Of a stretch of DNA of 64,000 nt, positions 48,438 to 59,843 are shown piece by piece. Below the pieces are notes generated by a model. It was given only the letters and a program-made list of their open reading frames with translations, was not told where the DNA came from and did no database searches. Numbering within the stretch: position 1 is the stretch's first letter; each line of letters begins with the position of its first letter. The stretch covers positions 32,568,474 to 32,632,473 of the forward strand of contig NC_086380.1 of assembly GCF_036588685.1 (NCBI RefSeq), given 5' to 3'. The position numbers were made by a program, and so were the translations under genes. The DNA comes from Mytilus trossulus. Taxonomy: Eukaryota > Mollusca > Bivalvia > Mytilida > Mytilidae.

Positions 48438-49472
48438 CTAATCTACATCGTCTGAGTTTACTTCCATTTGCAAATGACGCATGAAGAAAATAGTTAAATC
48501 GGACTTTAAAGTAGCAAATGTTCTTCTGAGTTCAAAATTCAATATGAAGTAAACTGGTAAAAATAAGAGATAAGATACCAGCACTATGAAGTGAAGAATG
48601 ATCAGTGACGTATACGCACAATCCTCTGACGCTGTTTCCTGATACATTATGTGTAATATAATTAACAAAGTAAGAGGCCATTCTACTGCCAACGTAATTA
48701 GCAATATTCCTAAAGACTGGCGTTGCTGCATTGTACATTTTCGATTGCGAGGTATAGCAGTAACACTGTTAACGAATACTCTTTTACGTCGGACGTAACT
48801 AAGACGAATAGCGTAAATTAACGGACCCACACACACTGTCATAATGACACATGGCACTATTTGAACGATTATTGCACAAAGCCAATTATAAAATGGAGTG
48901 TAGACAGTAGTATCAATCCCGTTTCGATAGTTAAACGTACATGGTTTCCCAGAATCATAAACAAAATCAAAGAATTTATATCCATGTATTATAAATGCAC
49001 ATACATAAATTATAATAGTAAACTTGAGAAATCTATCCACTTTATACCAAACAAGTGCACTGAACGGCCATCGGAAACAAAGGAATCTCTGAACACCATA
49101 GACAGCTAGTTGCCATAAAGTAGCTGTATGAAAAATGTTCGGCAAAATAAATCCCAATATTCGGTATGCATAACACCAGTCTGAAGGAACTTGATATGTA
49201 TTGTCCAGCGAGAAAAAATAAATTAAAATTGGAAGTTGAAATACACCATGTAGCGTGTTTGATATTGCTATTCCCGTTGACTGTACTGTAGATGCAGATC
49301 GATCGTCTTTATCGTAATTGATGAGAGTTATATATAGAATATTAAAACACAATGTAATGACGATGACTATAGGAGCAGCTACACTGTACAAGATCTTGGC
49401 GATTTTATAGTCACATTCGGATGAAAATGTTCCGTTCACAAATGGCGGTAATCCTAACAGCGCTTCCTCCAT
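48438..49472 (-). CDS. Rhodopsin-like GPCR, type A, copy 6 (344 aa)
   Basis: Intact single-exon receptor with all features described for copy 1, including N13GT, C100/C178, VQRF (R129), RWP, EWPL and the lack of NPxxY. Its closest relatives are copies 1 and 5 at the protein level, although by position it is the counterpart of truncated copy 2. Private changes include FNYRNG in ECL2 and IMYQET in ECL3. Confidence 0.86.
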   Translation of the reverse strand: MEEALLGLPPFVNGTFSSECDYKIAKILYSVAAPIVIVITLCFNILYITLINYDKDDRSASTVQSTGIAISNTLHGVFQLPILIYFFSLDNTYQVPSDWCYAYRILGFILPNIFHTATLWQLAVYGVQRFLCFRWPFSALVWYKVDRFLKFTIIIYVCAFIIHGYKFFDFVYDSGKPCTFNYRNGIDTTVYTPFYNWLCAIIVQIVPCVIMTVCVGPLIYAIRLSYVRRKRVFVNSVTAIPRNRKCTMQQRQSLGILLITLAVEWPLTLLIILHIMYQETASEDCAYTSLIILHFIVLVSYLLFLPVYFILNFELRRTFATLKSDLTIFFMRHLQMEVNSDDVD

Positions 49473-51128
49473 TGCAATAAGAAAAGATTTAAAATGTTAA
49501 TGATCAAGCGTATTAAAGTGTGATCCACGTGAACCATCATATTTATACGTCAATCTTAATATAAAGTTTCCTCTCGTTTTCCTGTTGAAGAATACTAGTA
49601 CATAAAATCACATCTTCAATTGAATCTTTCAACTTGACATATCTTATACATACACATACGGGATTAATGTTGATATGTTGAATGTTAGCATCTAGTATTG
49701 ATTACATTTTTACATAAATAATTGGAAATCAGATTGTACCGGTGAAAACCATAAGAATGTAAGGACACTTTTTTATTTGTTATTGAACCGTGTGTACACG
49801 GAGATTTGTTACAAATATCTGTAATTCATTATATTTCCTTGCATCATGAAAATTATCTTCATTTTCTCCCATAAATGCTTCCAATAATTATCTTTTCTCA
49901 TTCTATTTGAAATATTTTGTTACAAAATGATAAACCATAGATTTAGACCAGAAAAGAACTATACAACGACTCGCCCCAAAGTTAAAATTATTTTCGCAAA
50001 ATAAATATTTTGTGTAAACCCACTGAGATTGAAACATGGAGGTATAAAGTCTTAGAAAGTAGAGTGTGTGTTATAACTCATTGTTTAATTTGAGACAAAG
50101 TGTGTGTTTATTAGGTAATTATCTATATGACGATTGCAAATACAATTGGCCGTTTCAGAATCTAATGCATCCTGGGTAATATTTACAAAAGTGTACACCA
50201 AAACGTCCTGATTGGTTAAAAATGTCATAAACAATGGAAATTTAACCAATGACTTGACGTTGCTTTCATTTTGGGGTACGAACAATGAAATTACCCATGA
50301 TGCTTTAGATTCTGAAACAGCCAATTGTTTGTTGGTATACCGTTAATGATAATTCTAGCACTGGATCGATACTGAGCATCACTGAAAAGTCGTTGATTGT
50401 CAAAATGTGCAGTACAATTTGTATTGTTAGTGTTTTATTAACCCGATCAGTATATGATATTGCTCGAGCTTTTGAGTAAATTATGATGTACTCCATGAGA
50501 AAATACAACAGTACTCTACAAAGGTGCAATAGCTCATTTATGATATAGTATCGACAAGTATTACACTAACATAAAAGATACAATTACTTTGTCACATTCT
50601 GCAAATCTGATCCCGTATTAACAAAGCAATAAAAAAACAACAGTATACATAACACAATATGGAAAAAATATGTGCAATACAAACGCCATAAAAAAAGGGG
50701 CCTGATTTCATCGGAATAGTAAGAAAATATTGCTCCACATGTAGACCCTTAGTGTTAATCATACATGTATGTCACAGGGTGATTAGTTATATTAAGTAAC
50801 GAGACAACCGGACAATAGCGGATTGATGATTGACTGTTATCTAATCCAAATGACCTCAACAACAATATACTCAAGTTTTTTTGTTGTTTTTTATGTTCAA
50901 TTTGACAACGTATCACACATGATAGAATCATACTGCATCAACATTATAGTTTTTGCTTTTAAAATCTACGCGAAATGGAATTTTCATTATAATTCATATT
51001 TTTTTTTTATTATATAACATAAAATAATTTATATCTTTTTAAGCGAAATCAGATAATCAATTGCTCACGAAGTAGACCATTTTTGTATGTTAGTCGAAAA
51101 AAAAATTGACAACGCCGTAGCTAAAAAC
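49473..51128 (-). other. Upstream flank of GPCR 6 (unit U6)
   Basis: Duplicated unit flank with the 173-bp MITE at 50149-50321 and an R6 relic near 50720-50760; leads into the full-length R2 element. Confidence 0.55.
50149..50321. mobile_element. 173-bp MITE, unit U6 copy
   Basis: Same ends and CAATTG flanks (50143-50148 and 50322-50327). Confidence 0.85.
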
Positions 51129-51894
51129 TAGAGGCTCTAAAGAGCCTGTGTCGCTCACCTTGGTCTATGTGAATATTAAACAAAGGACACAGATGGATTC
51201 TTGACAAAATTGTGTTTTAGTGATAGTGATGTGTTTGTACATCTTACTTTACTGAACGTTCTTACTGCGTACAATAATTTCTATCTATAGTGAACTTGGC
51301 CCAGTAGTTTTAGTGGCAAATTTTATGAAAATTGTTAAAAATTGACTATAAAGGACATTAACTCCTTAGGGGGTCAATTGACCATTTTGGTCATGTTGAC
51401 TTTTTTTAAGGTCTTACTTTGCTGTACATTATTGCTGTTTACAGTTTATCTCTATCTATAATAATATTCAAAGTAATAACAAAAAACGGCAAAATTTCCT
51501 TAAAATTACCAAATCAGGGGCAACAACCCGACAACGCGTTGTCCGATCAATCTGAAAATTTCAGGGCAGATAGATTTTGACCTGATTAACAATTTTGTCT
51601 TGTCAGATTTGCTCTAAATGCTTTGGATTTTGAGTTATAAGCCAAAACCAGCATTTTACCCCTATGTTCTATTTTTAGTCCTGGCGGCCATCTAAGTTGG
51701 TCGGCAGGGTCACGCCACACATTTTTTTAAAGTAGATACCCCAATGATGATTGTGGTCAAGTTTGGTTTAATTTGGTCCAGTAGTTTCAAAGGAGAATAT
51801 TTTTGTTAAAGTTAACAGACGACGCCGGACGACGACGGACGACGGACACAACGTGATGAGAAAAGCTCACTTGGCCCTTAGGGCCAGGTGAGCT
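51129..51894. mobile_element. R2 dispersed element, full length, hairpin at both ends
   Basis: Begins with TAGA then the hairpin GGCTCTAAAGAGCC (51133-51146) and ends in a 14-bp-stem hairpin centred on CCCTTAGGGC (51864-51894). AGCTAAAAA occurs at both outer edges. Internal phrases include AGTAGTTTTAGTGG, GGTCAATTGACCATTTTGGT, CATTTTACCCCTATGTTCTA and a GACGACGCCGGACGACG tract before the end hairpin. About 766 bp, no ORF, non-autonomous. Confidence 0.75.
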
Positions 51895-52030
51895 AAAAAA
51901 AGACCAAAAAGACGAATAACAGTACACTAAACACAACATAGAAAACTAAAATGTGAGAAACACACCTCCAAAAACTGGGGTATTCTTATGTCCTCCTGCT
52001 CAACATGTGGCACCAGTCGCGTCACTACTC
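51895..52030 (-). repeat. R6 repeat copy
   Basis: AACACACCTCCAAAAACTGG and CCTGCTCAACATGTGGCACC; counterpart of 31940-32060. Confidence 0.65.
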
Positions 52031-52554
52031 AAGTAGTCAGCACTTCTGTGTTGATTTGCATTATCATTGATATGGTCAATTTCATAAAATATTTTTTTAT
52101 TACAATATGTTGAATTTTTTATATACTTATGCTTTTATACCTCGGAAAATAGATCACGTAAGCTCTATTTGGCATCATTTTAGGAATTATTGGTCCTCAA
52201 CGCCCTTCGAAATCGTACTTTATTTGGCTTTTCTACTTGATTAGAGCGTCACTGATGCATCTTTCGTAGATGAAACGTGCATATGGCGCAATTACAAAAA
52301 TTTAATCCTGGTATCTATGATGAGTTCATTTACAACCACTTTGTCAATGACACTGCTGGTTGAGTTTTTATTCCCCGATGGTTTCACTAGTTTAAAAGTC
52401 AGCACCTCTGTGTTGACACGGCTATTCATTGATATGTTAATATTTTACAAAACTTTGAATTGTGAAATACTAAGGCTTTTATACCACAGTAATAGATTAC
52501 CTTAGCTGTATAAGACAAAACTTTAAGGAATTTTTGGTCCCCAATGCTCTTCAG
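52031..52554 (+). repeat. R3 dispersed repeat, left part
   Basis: Runs from AGTAGTCAGCACTTCTGTGT to GCTCTTCAG and is continued at 53155-53320 after an inserted R1 element. Confidence 0.75.
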
Positions 52555-53154
52555 TTTAGAAGATGCATGCTTTTTTCATCAGTTGTTAGTGGCTTTGAAC
52601 TAGCTGTTAGATAACTGCGAGTACTCTCAGATCTATTCATTGTCTTTTTGTATCGGGATGTATAAGCACCCAGCCACGTCCACTTGTATTTTTGTCCATC
52701 TGATGAGTTTAGCCTTTTTCAACTGATTTTTATAGTTCGTTCTTATGTTGTACTGTTATACCACTGTCCCAGGTTAGGGGAGGGTTGGGATCCCGCTAAA
52801 ATGTTTAACCCCGCCACATTATTTATGTATGTGCCTGTCCCAAGTCAGGAGCCTGTAAATTCAGTGGTTGTCGTTTGTTTATGTGTTACATATTTGTTTT
52901 TCGTTCATTTTTTTTACATAACTAAGGCCGTTAGTTTTCTCGCTTGAATTGTTTTACATAGATAAGGCCGTTAGTTTTCTCGTTTGAATTGTTTTACATT
53001 GTCTTATCGGGACATTTTATAGCTGACTATGCGGTATGGGCTTTGCTCATTGTTGAAGGCCGTACGGTGACCTATAGTTGTTAATGTCTGTGTCATTGTG
53101 GTCTTTTGTGGATAGTTGTCTCATTGGCAATCATACCACATCTTCTTTTTTATA
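52555..53154. mobile_element. R1 element, 600 bp, complete insertion
   Basis: Bounded by TCTTCAG on both sides (52548-52554 and 53155-53161); the empty paralog at 32641-32655 reads GCTCTTCAGCATCG. Ends TTTAGAAGATG...CATCTTCTTTTTTATA form short inverted repeats around AGAAGATG. Contains a local tandem duplication of about 48 bp (AAGGCCGTTAGTTTTCTCG unit) near 52924-53000. No ORF of note. Confidence 0.85.
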
Positions 53155-53320
53155 TCTTCAGCATCGTTCTTTATTTGGCCTTTCTTACTTGTTTTGTTTC
53201 GAGCGTCACTGATGAGTCATTTGTTCACAAAACGTGCGTTCGGCGCAAATACAAAATTTCAATCCTGGTATCTATGATGAGTTTATCTATTCTTATGTAA
53301 ATATCAACCTGGTGATAAGT
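53155..53320 (+). repeat. R3 dispersed repeat, right part
   Basis: GAGCGTCACTGATGAGTCAT, ACAAAACGTGCGTTCGGCGC and AATCCTGGTATCTATGATGA. Confidence 0.75.
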
Positions 53321-53944
53321 CTAATTCAGTTGGTCACATTCGAACAAGGATGTAGTTACGAAAATTGGAACATATCAGTCGTCATATAAAACAGATAATC
53401 CATAACTGTCAACCAACTTTAAATGGCGTCCATAAAATGTACGAGAGAATGATTTCAAATTCCCCACTTAGAACTTTTGGTTTACTAGCTGTGTAGCAAA
53501 ATTTATTTTTTCCAAAGAATATCGTACAGAGCAATTTTATTTATCGATATACCCCCAACGGTTTAAAAATATTTTAAAGTATATCATTTATATTTTTTCC
53601 ATATCCGAATTGCTCCAAGTGTATTCGTCTTTCCACTTTTTGACCAGGGGAGTACAGCAAATACAACGGTAATAATCTTCAAAAAGAATCCAAATATAAA
53701 ATTTCCAACCTGTTTTGGACGATTTAAATAAATACATTTAGTGTTGAAATGGGCGTGAAGCATCAAACATCAAATCAAATAAAAATGTATAAGTGGGGTT
53801 TAACATGTATTTCAGAGCTCAACCTGCCACAGTCGTCTTAATGGTTGAATAATACACTGTATTTATCTAATGAGGCAACCTGTCATTTGTACATATTTCT
53901 TTTCATTACCTGTATTCAGTTCTTGTCCCCATGAGTTGTTATTT

Positions 53945-54270
53945 TAGTGGTATTTTTTAACATTGCCTTATAAGCTGGAGGTTTGGTTAGCCAAACAAAC
54001 CATTTCAACCCTACATTTGTTCTTAAAATGTCCTGTTCCAAGACAAAAGTATGGCAGTTGTTATCAAGTAGTCCGTTTCTATGTATGTAAGCGTTTGTTG
54101 AGTTGCAGTTAAGAGTTTCTGTTGTCAATATTTTGATGTGAGCGTCACTGATGAATTTTATGTTGACGAAACGCGCGTCTGGCGTACTAAATTATAATCC
54201 TGGTACCTTTGATAACTATTATGTTGTTTTCCTCTTACGGTTGATGTGTTTCCCTAGGTTTTTAGTTTTA
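53945..54270 (+). repeat. R4 repeat with an inserted R3 tail
   Basis: R4 phrases surround a fragment of about 90 bp at about 54127-54217 (GTGAGCGTCACTGATGAATT to TGGTACCTTTGATAACT) that is absent from the paralog at 33610-33630. Confidence 0.7.
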
Positions 54271-54906
54271 ATCCCGGATATTTTCTCTCTTGTAAGATGG
54301 TACTGTTGTCATTATTAAGTTGTCATCAATATTTGGAGGATCTTATTTTCACAAATAAATGAACCAAACATTTGAAAGAGGTTATTGAACAATCGAAATT
54401 ATAGTACTAAAAACGTTTGATCCATATGATGGATAAACACTGATCGTATTAAGTAATGGTGACTGCTCGGCAATTTTCAATCACCCTTCTTCAACTTATG
54501 TACATCAGCATCCCTGCTTTAAAAACATTTAATATATCAAATATATACAGTTATCGAAGCAGTCATGAGGAAGTTATCCAGATCAAAATATTCACCACGC
54601 AATGACGTATACTTAAAGTCAAGCAAACAGACAAATGACATCAAATAACGTCATATACAACCAAACGTTTGATGGAAAGATTAGGCTTATTTTGAAATAG
54701 CAGCTGTATTGAATATTGAATGTGCATACGCATACACACAATATGAACACTGTGCTCTGATAATAGCAATATGATTTTAAATATGACCATGCGAGAATCG
54801 GATGATGTAAATTAGAAACTGGGTGAAATTGTAAAATTGTTTGAGTTGACAGTTCATTTTAAGAAATTTTAGATGGTCTACGAAGTTAGCTAGCTATTGA
54901 TGTCTA

Positions 54907-55944
54907 TCATTCTACATCGTCTGAAGTTACGTCCATTTGCGAATGATGCACGAAGAACACATTTAAATCTGATTTTAAACGAGCAAATGTTCGTCTGAGT
55001 TTAAAGTTCAATATGAAGAAAAGTGGTAAAAATAAAAGATAAGATACCAACAACATAAAGTGAGCAATGACCAGTGACGTATACGCACAATCCTCTGACG
55101 CTGTTTCTGGATTCGTTATGTGTAATATAATTAACAAGGTAAGCGGCCATTCTACTGCCAAAGTTAATATCAATATTCCTAAAGACTGACACTCTTGCAT
55201 TGTAAACTTTCTATTGCGAGGTATAGCAGTAGGACTGTTAACGTATACCCTTTTGCGTCGTAGGTAACTGAAACGAATTCCGTAAATTAAGAGAACCACA
55301 CAAACTGACATGATGACACATGGCACTATTTGAACGGCTATAACACAAAGCCAATTATAAAACGGAGTATAGTAAGTAGGATCTATCCCGTTTCGATAGC
55401 TAAAAGTACATGGTTTTCCAGAATCATGAACGAAATCAAAGAATTTATAGCCATGTGTTATTGATGCACATACATAAACTGTAATGGTAAATTTAAGAAA
55501 TCTATCCACTTTATACCAAACAAGTGCACTGATCGGCCAACGGAAACAAATAAATTTCTGAATACCATAGATAACAAGTTGCCATAAAGCAGCTGTATGA
55601 AAAATATTTGGAAAAATAAATCCCACAACTCTGTATGCATTACACCATTGTTTTGAAACCGGGGACGCCATATTGTCTCGCATAAAGAAATAAAAGAAAA
55701 TTGGAAGTTGAGATACACCATGTAGCGTGTTTGATATTGATATTCCCGTTGCTTGTACTGTGGATGCAGATCGATCGTCTTTATCGTAATTGATGAGAGT
55801 TATATATAGAATATTGAAACACAATGTAATGATGATTACTATAGGAGCAGCTACACTGTACAAGATCTTGGCGATTTTATAGTCACATTCGGATGAAAAT
55901 GTACCGTTTACAAATGGTGGTAATCCTAACAAAGCTTCCTCCAT
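54907..55944 (-). CDS. Rhodopsin-like GPCR, type B, copy 7 (345 aa)
   Basis: Counterpart of copy 3 and nearly identical to it, with the same ECL1 (MRDNMASPVSKQWCNAYR). Differences include CVIAVQ for CAIAVQ in TM5, GKPC for GEPC in ECL2, and a tail one residue shorter. The TM3 end reads IQKF, so the arginine equivalent to R3.50 is lysine, although all other copies keep Arg. Otherwise intact and single-exon. The loss may alter G-protein coupling; that is inference. Confidence 0.85.
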   Translation of the reverse strand: MEEALLGLPPFVNGTFSSECDYKIAKILYSVAAPIVIIITLCFNILYITLINYDKDDRSASTVQATGISISNTLHGVSQLPIFFYFFMRDNMASPVSKQWCNAYRVVGFIFPNIFHTAALWQLVIYGIQKFICFRWPISALVWYKVDRFLKFTITVYVCASITHGYKFFDFVHDSGKPCTFSYRNGIDPTYYTPFYNWLCVIAVQIVPCVIMSVCVVLLIYGIRFSYLRRKRVYVNSPTAIPRNRKFTMQECQSLGILILTLAVEWPLTLLIILHITNPETASEDCAYTSLVIAHFMLLVSYLLFLPLFFILNFKLRRTFARLKSDLNVFFVHHSQMDVTSDDVE

Positions 55945-56999
55945 TGCGATGGAAATGTTGAAAATATTATTGATAATAAGTATAAAAATGCGATTATTTG
56001 ACGTGAACCATTATATGATATGTCACTTAGCTTGTAATCGCAGTAGTTTCCTGTTGATAAATAAACTTATTATCAAAAATCACATTCTTTTAAATCTTTG
56101 AACTTGAAATATCTTCTATACACAGATATGGAATTATTGTTGATATGGTGTCGGAATGTAAGCATCTTTAAACGAATTCGTTTTTGTTAAGTTAATTGGA
56201 AACCACACTTTGTAGGTTGAAATCAGATTACGGTGATATGTATTTTACATCCTTTTTTGATACTTTGTTTCAGGTGTGTATATATAGATATATCTCAAAT
56301 ATTTTCTATTTTTAGAATGATATAAAAATGATACTTCCTGATTCTATCCCAAAAATATACTAGTTATCTTTTTATTCTCCTTTTAGTTTAAGATTTATTT
56401 TAGTTTTCATCTTTACAAAAACCAATTTCTCACTGGTGACAATTTTCATGAAAGTTACACACAACTACAGTTTTAGTATTTTTGAGAGTTTAGATAGGGT
56501 TCAATGATTTGTATTCAGTAAAATTTAAGACCATTTTGTTCTATTCTTTTTGCCCTTTATTCTATATTCGTTATATTTTATCACCTCATTTTTCTCTAAT
56601 CTTTACATATTTGGCTAATTTGTCTCTATTCTGATAATGTTTTGCCCTAAATTTTGCACAATTTTTTCTAATATTCTGTATTAGTTTTCCCCATTTTTTC
56701 TCTATTCTGTAAACCCCACCCACACCATCATACAAGCTAGGTTCAATACACAGTGTCTTTTCAGTATTTAAAAATACATCTTCATTAAATTATACAAGCT
56801 TCATTATATATAATGATTATGCTGAAAATTTTGATATAGAAGGAGCATTATTATATTTAGACTTTTCAAAGCTTCCGAATCTTGAGAATGTGATTTTATA
56901 TTCTCAGGCTTAAAACAAAATTGGTTTTCAAGATTCTATGCCCAAATAGATAAAAACTGTATACAGACATGAAAGCTAAGTGATAAATAATGGTTGGGT

Positions 57000-57540
57000 A
57001 TCTTAATCTTTCAACATTTTTCGAGGGATTAGACAAGAATGAACGTGCATTTCTATAATATTTGTTATTGCTGTCTAGATATTAGCATGTAGGATAAGAC
57101 AAGACAGTCATCCGAAAGGATTAAATTAAAATAGACAATGATAGATGGTTAAAAACATTTTTAAAAATCAGTCAACTTGCAGATGACACAACACTTTCTA
57201 AACAAAAAAAACCAAGACATTTCAAAAGTTTTAGAAATGATTGAAAATTTTAGCATTTTATCAGTGCTTAAATCAAACAAATAAAGCATTTGTTTAGGAA
57301 AACACAAACAATGCAAAGAAAAATATGAAATTTTACAAACAAATCAGTGAAATGTTTATGAATGTTTTCGGTTGTAACAAATGAGTGCAACACATTTAAC
57401 ACAGAAAAGCAAATAGAAAAATCTGAACATGCTGAAAAGATTATTAAAAATCGGGAGAAATACATTTAACCATGATAGGTAAAACTAACAGTTGTAAAAT
57501 CATTGAATATAGCAAATATTACCTTTTTAGCACATAAAGT
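57000..57540 (+). pseudogene. LINE reverse-transcriptase relic (duplication copy 2)
   Basis: Same remnants as 38050-38585: the ILACRIRQD block, KISQLADDTTL and the downstream basic block, with additional indels. Confidence 0.7.
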
Positions 57541-57790
57541 AAAATCACAAAAATACCGAACTCCGTAGAAAATTCAAAAAGTAAAGTCAATAATCAAATG
57601 GTAATATCAAAAGATTAATAACATCAAACAAATGAATAACAACTGTTGTATTCTTGAATTGGTACAAGCATTTTCTAATGTCGAAAGCGGCGGATTTAAC
57701 CTAGTTTTAAAGCTAGCTTAACCTCCCACTTGTTGTTGTTGTATGACAGTCGCATCAAATTCCATCTGTTTCCAATCTTGAAAAAGAATA
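57540..57790 (+). repeat. R5 dispersed repeat
   Basis: ATACCGAACTCCGTAGAAAA and TATGACAGTCGCATC; counterpart of 38586-38830. Confidence 0.65.
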
Positions 57791-57824
57791 AATTGTTAAA
57801 TTAAAAAAAAAAATATTTGTATTT

Positions 57825-58100
57825 TTTTTATGGAAAAGCAATGAGAAAAGGTTATAAACGCAAAGTACTAAGATTTGAAAAACCAGATGGTGGATTTAGA
57901 ATGATTAACATAGATTAATACATAAAATTATAATGTTTTGTATAAACAAGGCAAATTATATGCCGGAACAGAAAACAAAATTTTTTGACGTGTATTCTGT
58001 ATTTAAAGCAGAATTCATGTACAGCTACTAAATGCAAGGCAGCAAATAAACATACTAAGAATAAAAGTCTACTTGATAAAGTTCCAGATCCGGAACGGAT
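57825..58100 (+). pseudogene. LINE 3' coding fragment
   Basis: One frame reads KRKVLRFEKPDGGFRMINI, the kind of K-x-GG-[LF]-[RK]-M-[IV]-[DN] block found well downstream of RT in jockey/L1-like LINEs. Preserved only in this duplicate; the first copy has lost it next to the T27 tract. Confidence 0.55.
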
Positions 58101-59190
58101 TTAGAGAAATAATGTATCCTACCACCGATAAACTTGGTAGATATAGGTATTCATTATCGTCAGGTTTTATCGTTAAAAAAGAAGAAAATATTTACATACT
58201 AATTTATTTAAAAATCTAAATTACTATATTGAAATTTTTATCCAGACAAACCTCTGAATAGCTCATAATCATCTTTTAAATCACTGTTAAAACTGGTAAC
58301 TTCCAAACCAAGAAGAGGTATTAATACAATACTAGTAAATTGAGAACGGAAAGCTTGAACTATTTTCTTCTCTTTTACCAAACTATTCGGAACTTGTGTC
58401 CAATCCATTTTACTATGAGTAAATAAAATATGTTTAAACTAAACTTTTACCAAACAAGGTAGATACTATATATCGATAAATAAGAATTTTTTAATATACT
58501 TATTTATTTACTATTAAAAATGAAATATCAATTGATGATTTAGTTTAACTTTAGATGAATAGTAATGTAATATTGATAACCAGGAAGTAACCCTGGAATT
58601 CTTGCAAAAATTAAAGAGACCCTTTACTAGAATGCTGGACTAATGAAGTAAATTGTTCACAGCGTGCAATATATATATTGTTGAGTATTAAAAAAAATCG
58701 ATGTAACCTGTAAATTCATACACCCATTCAGTTTTTCAATTCCAATTTGAACCAACGGTCTCACAGCCTTCGCCCATTCGGAGAGAGTTACTACGTTTTC
58801 TCTTTGGCGTTTAGCCCATCGCCTGGCATAATACTCGACTGAATCATTCAAGAAGTACTCTTGACAACATTCATGTTATCGGTTATAACGTGACCAGCTG
58901 GATAATGTATGAATGATGGGCTAGCATTAGTGCAATCAGGATGTTTGAACTTGAAGTCGTCGATGTTGAGATTGAATAAACCTGTGTATGAAAACCTTTT
59001 GTTAAACAGCCATATACCGTGCGATTGAAATACTGACAATAATTATGACGTGAGCAAATATTTTGTCAAAATATCTCAATCAACATGTCTTTTGATCGAT
59101 TGTTATTTACATTTACGTCATTTTGTCTCTGGTGGATAATTTTCAAAGTGACAATCATACCACATCTCATTATTTTATATCGATGACAGG
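58100..59190. other. Gene-free duplicated region
   Basis: Counterpart of 38880-39960, with many small indels. AT-rich; nothing recognised apart from homology to the first copy. Confidence 0.45.
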
Positions 59191-59508
59191 TATATAAACT
59201 CATCATAGATTCCAGGACTAAATTTAGTATAATCGTCAGACGCGCGTTTCGTCTCCAAAAGACTCATCAATGACGCTCGAATCAAAAAAAGTTAAAAAGG
59301 CCAAATAAAGTAAGAAGTTGAAGAGCATTGAGGACCAAAATTCCTAAAAGTTTTGCCAAATACAGTAAAGGTAATCTATTCATAAGGTAGAAAAGCCTTA
59401 GTATTTCAAAAAGTCAAAAAGTTTTGTAAACAGTAAATTTATAAATATAAAAATCAATGATAATTCATGTCAGCACAGAAGTGCTGACTACTAGGCTGGT
59501 GATACCCT
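59190..59508 (-). repeat. R3 repeat interrupted by the LTR element
   Basis: GACGCGCGTTTCGTCTCC through CTGGTGATACCCT, then the LTR starts at 59509. Confidence 0.7.
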
Positions 59509-59833
59509 TGTTACGGCCAGAAATCGCCTTTAAATTGTAGCCAACAAAAGACACAAATCAATAGTAAAATTTAACAATATTTATTATACAAAAGTTTACA
59601 AGAAGTATTTTACAAATATAAATGTTAACTTAACTGTCAAAATATGAGTCCACTCTTTTATCTGTATCCGGAAATCTTTCGGAATCCAATCTGAATATTA
59701 TGTTCACTAATAAGGTCACAATCTAGTATGATGTTGTTTGTAGAATAAAAGTGTCAATCCAAATGCTGTGAATACTAATGTCTATCAATGTCTATGTCCA
59801 AGTTTAATTATGAGAGTTTAACTTTAGTGTCTG

Positions 59834-59843
59834 TATATATATA
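59834..59843 (-). promoter_or_regulatory. Candidate TATA box of the LTR
   Basis: TATATATATA lies downstream of the HSE-like motifs in the direction of element transcription and about 250 bp before AATAAA. Confidence 0.5.

Larger units (their letters stand above)
43549..59508. repeat. Segmental duplication, copy 2 (GPCRs 5-7)
   Basis: Counterpart of 24885-40330. The right end is cut by the LTR retrotransposon at 59509. Confidence 0.85.
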
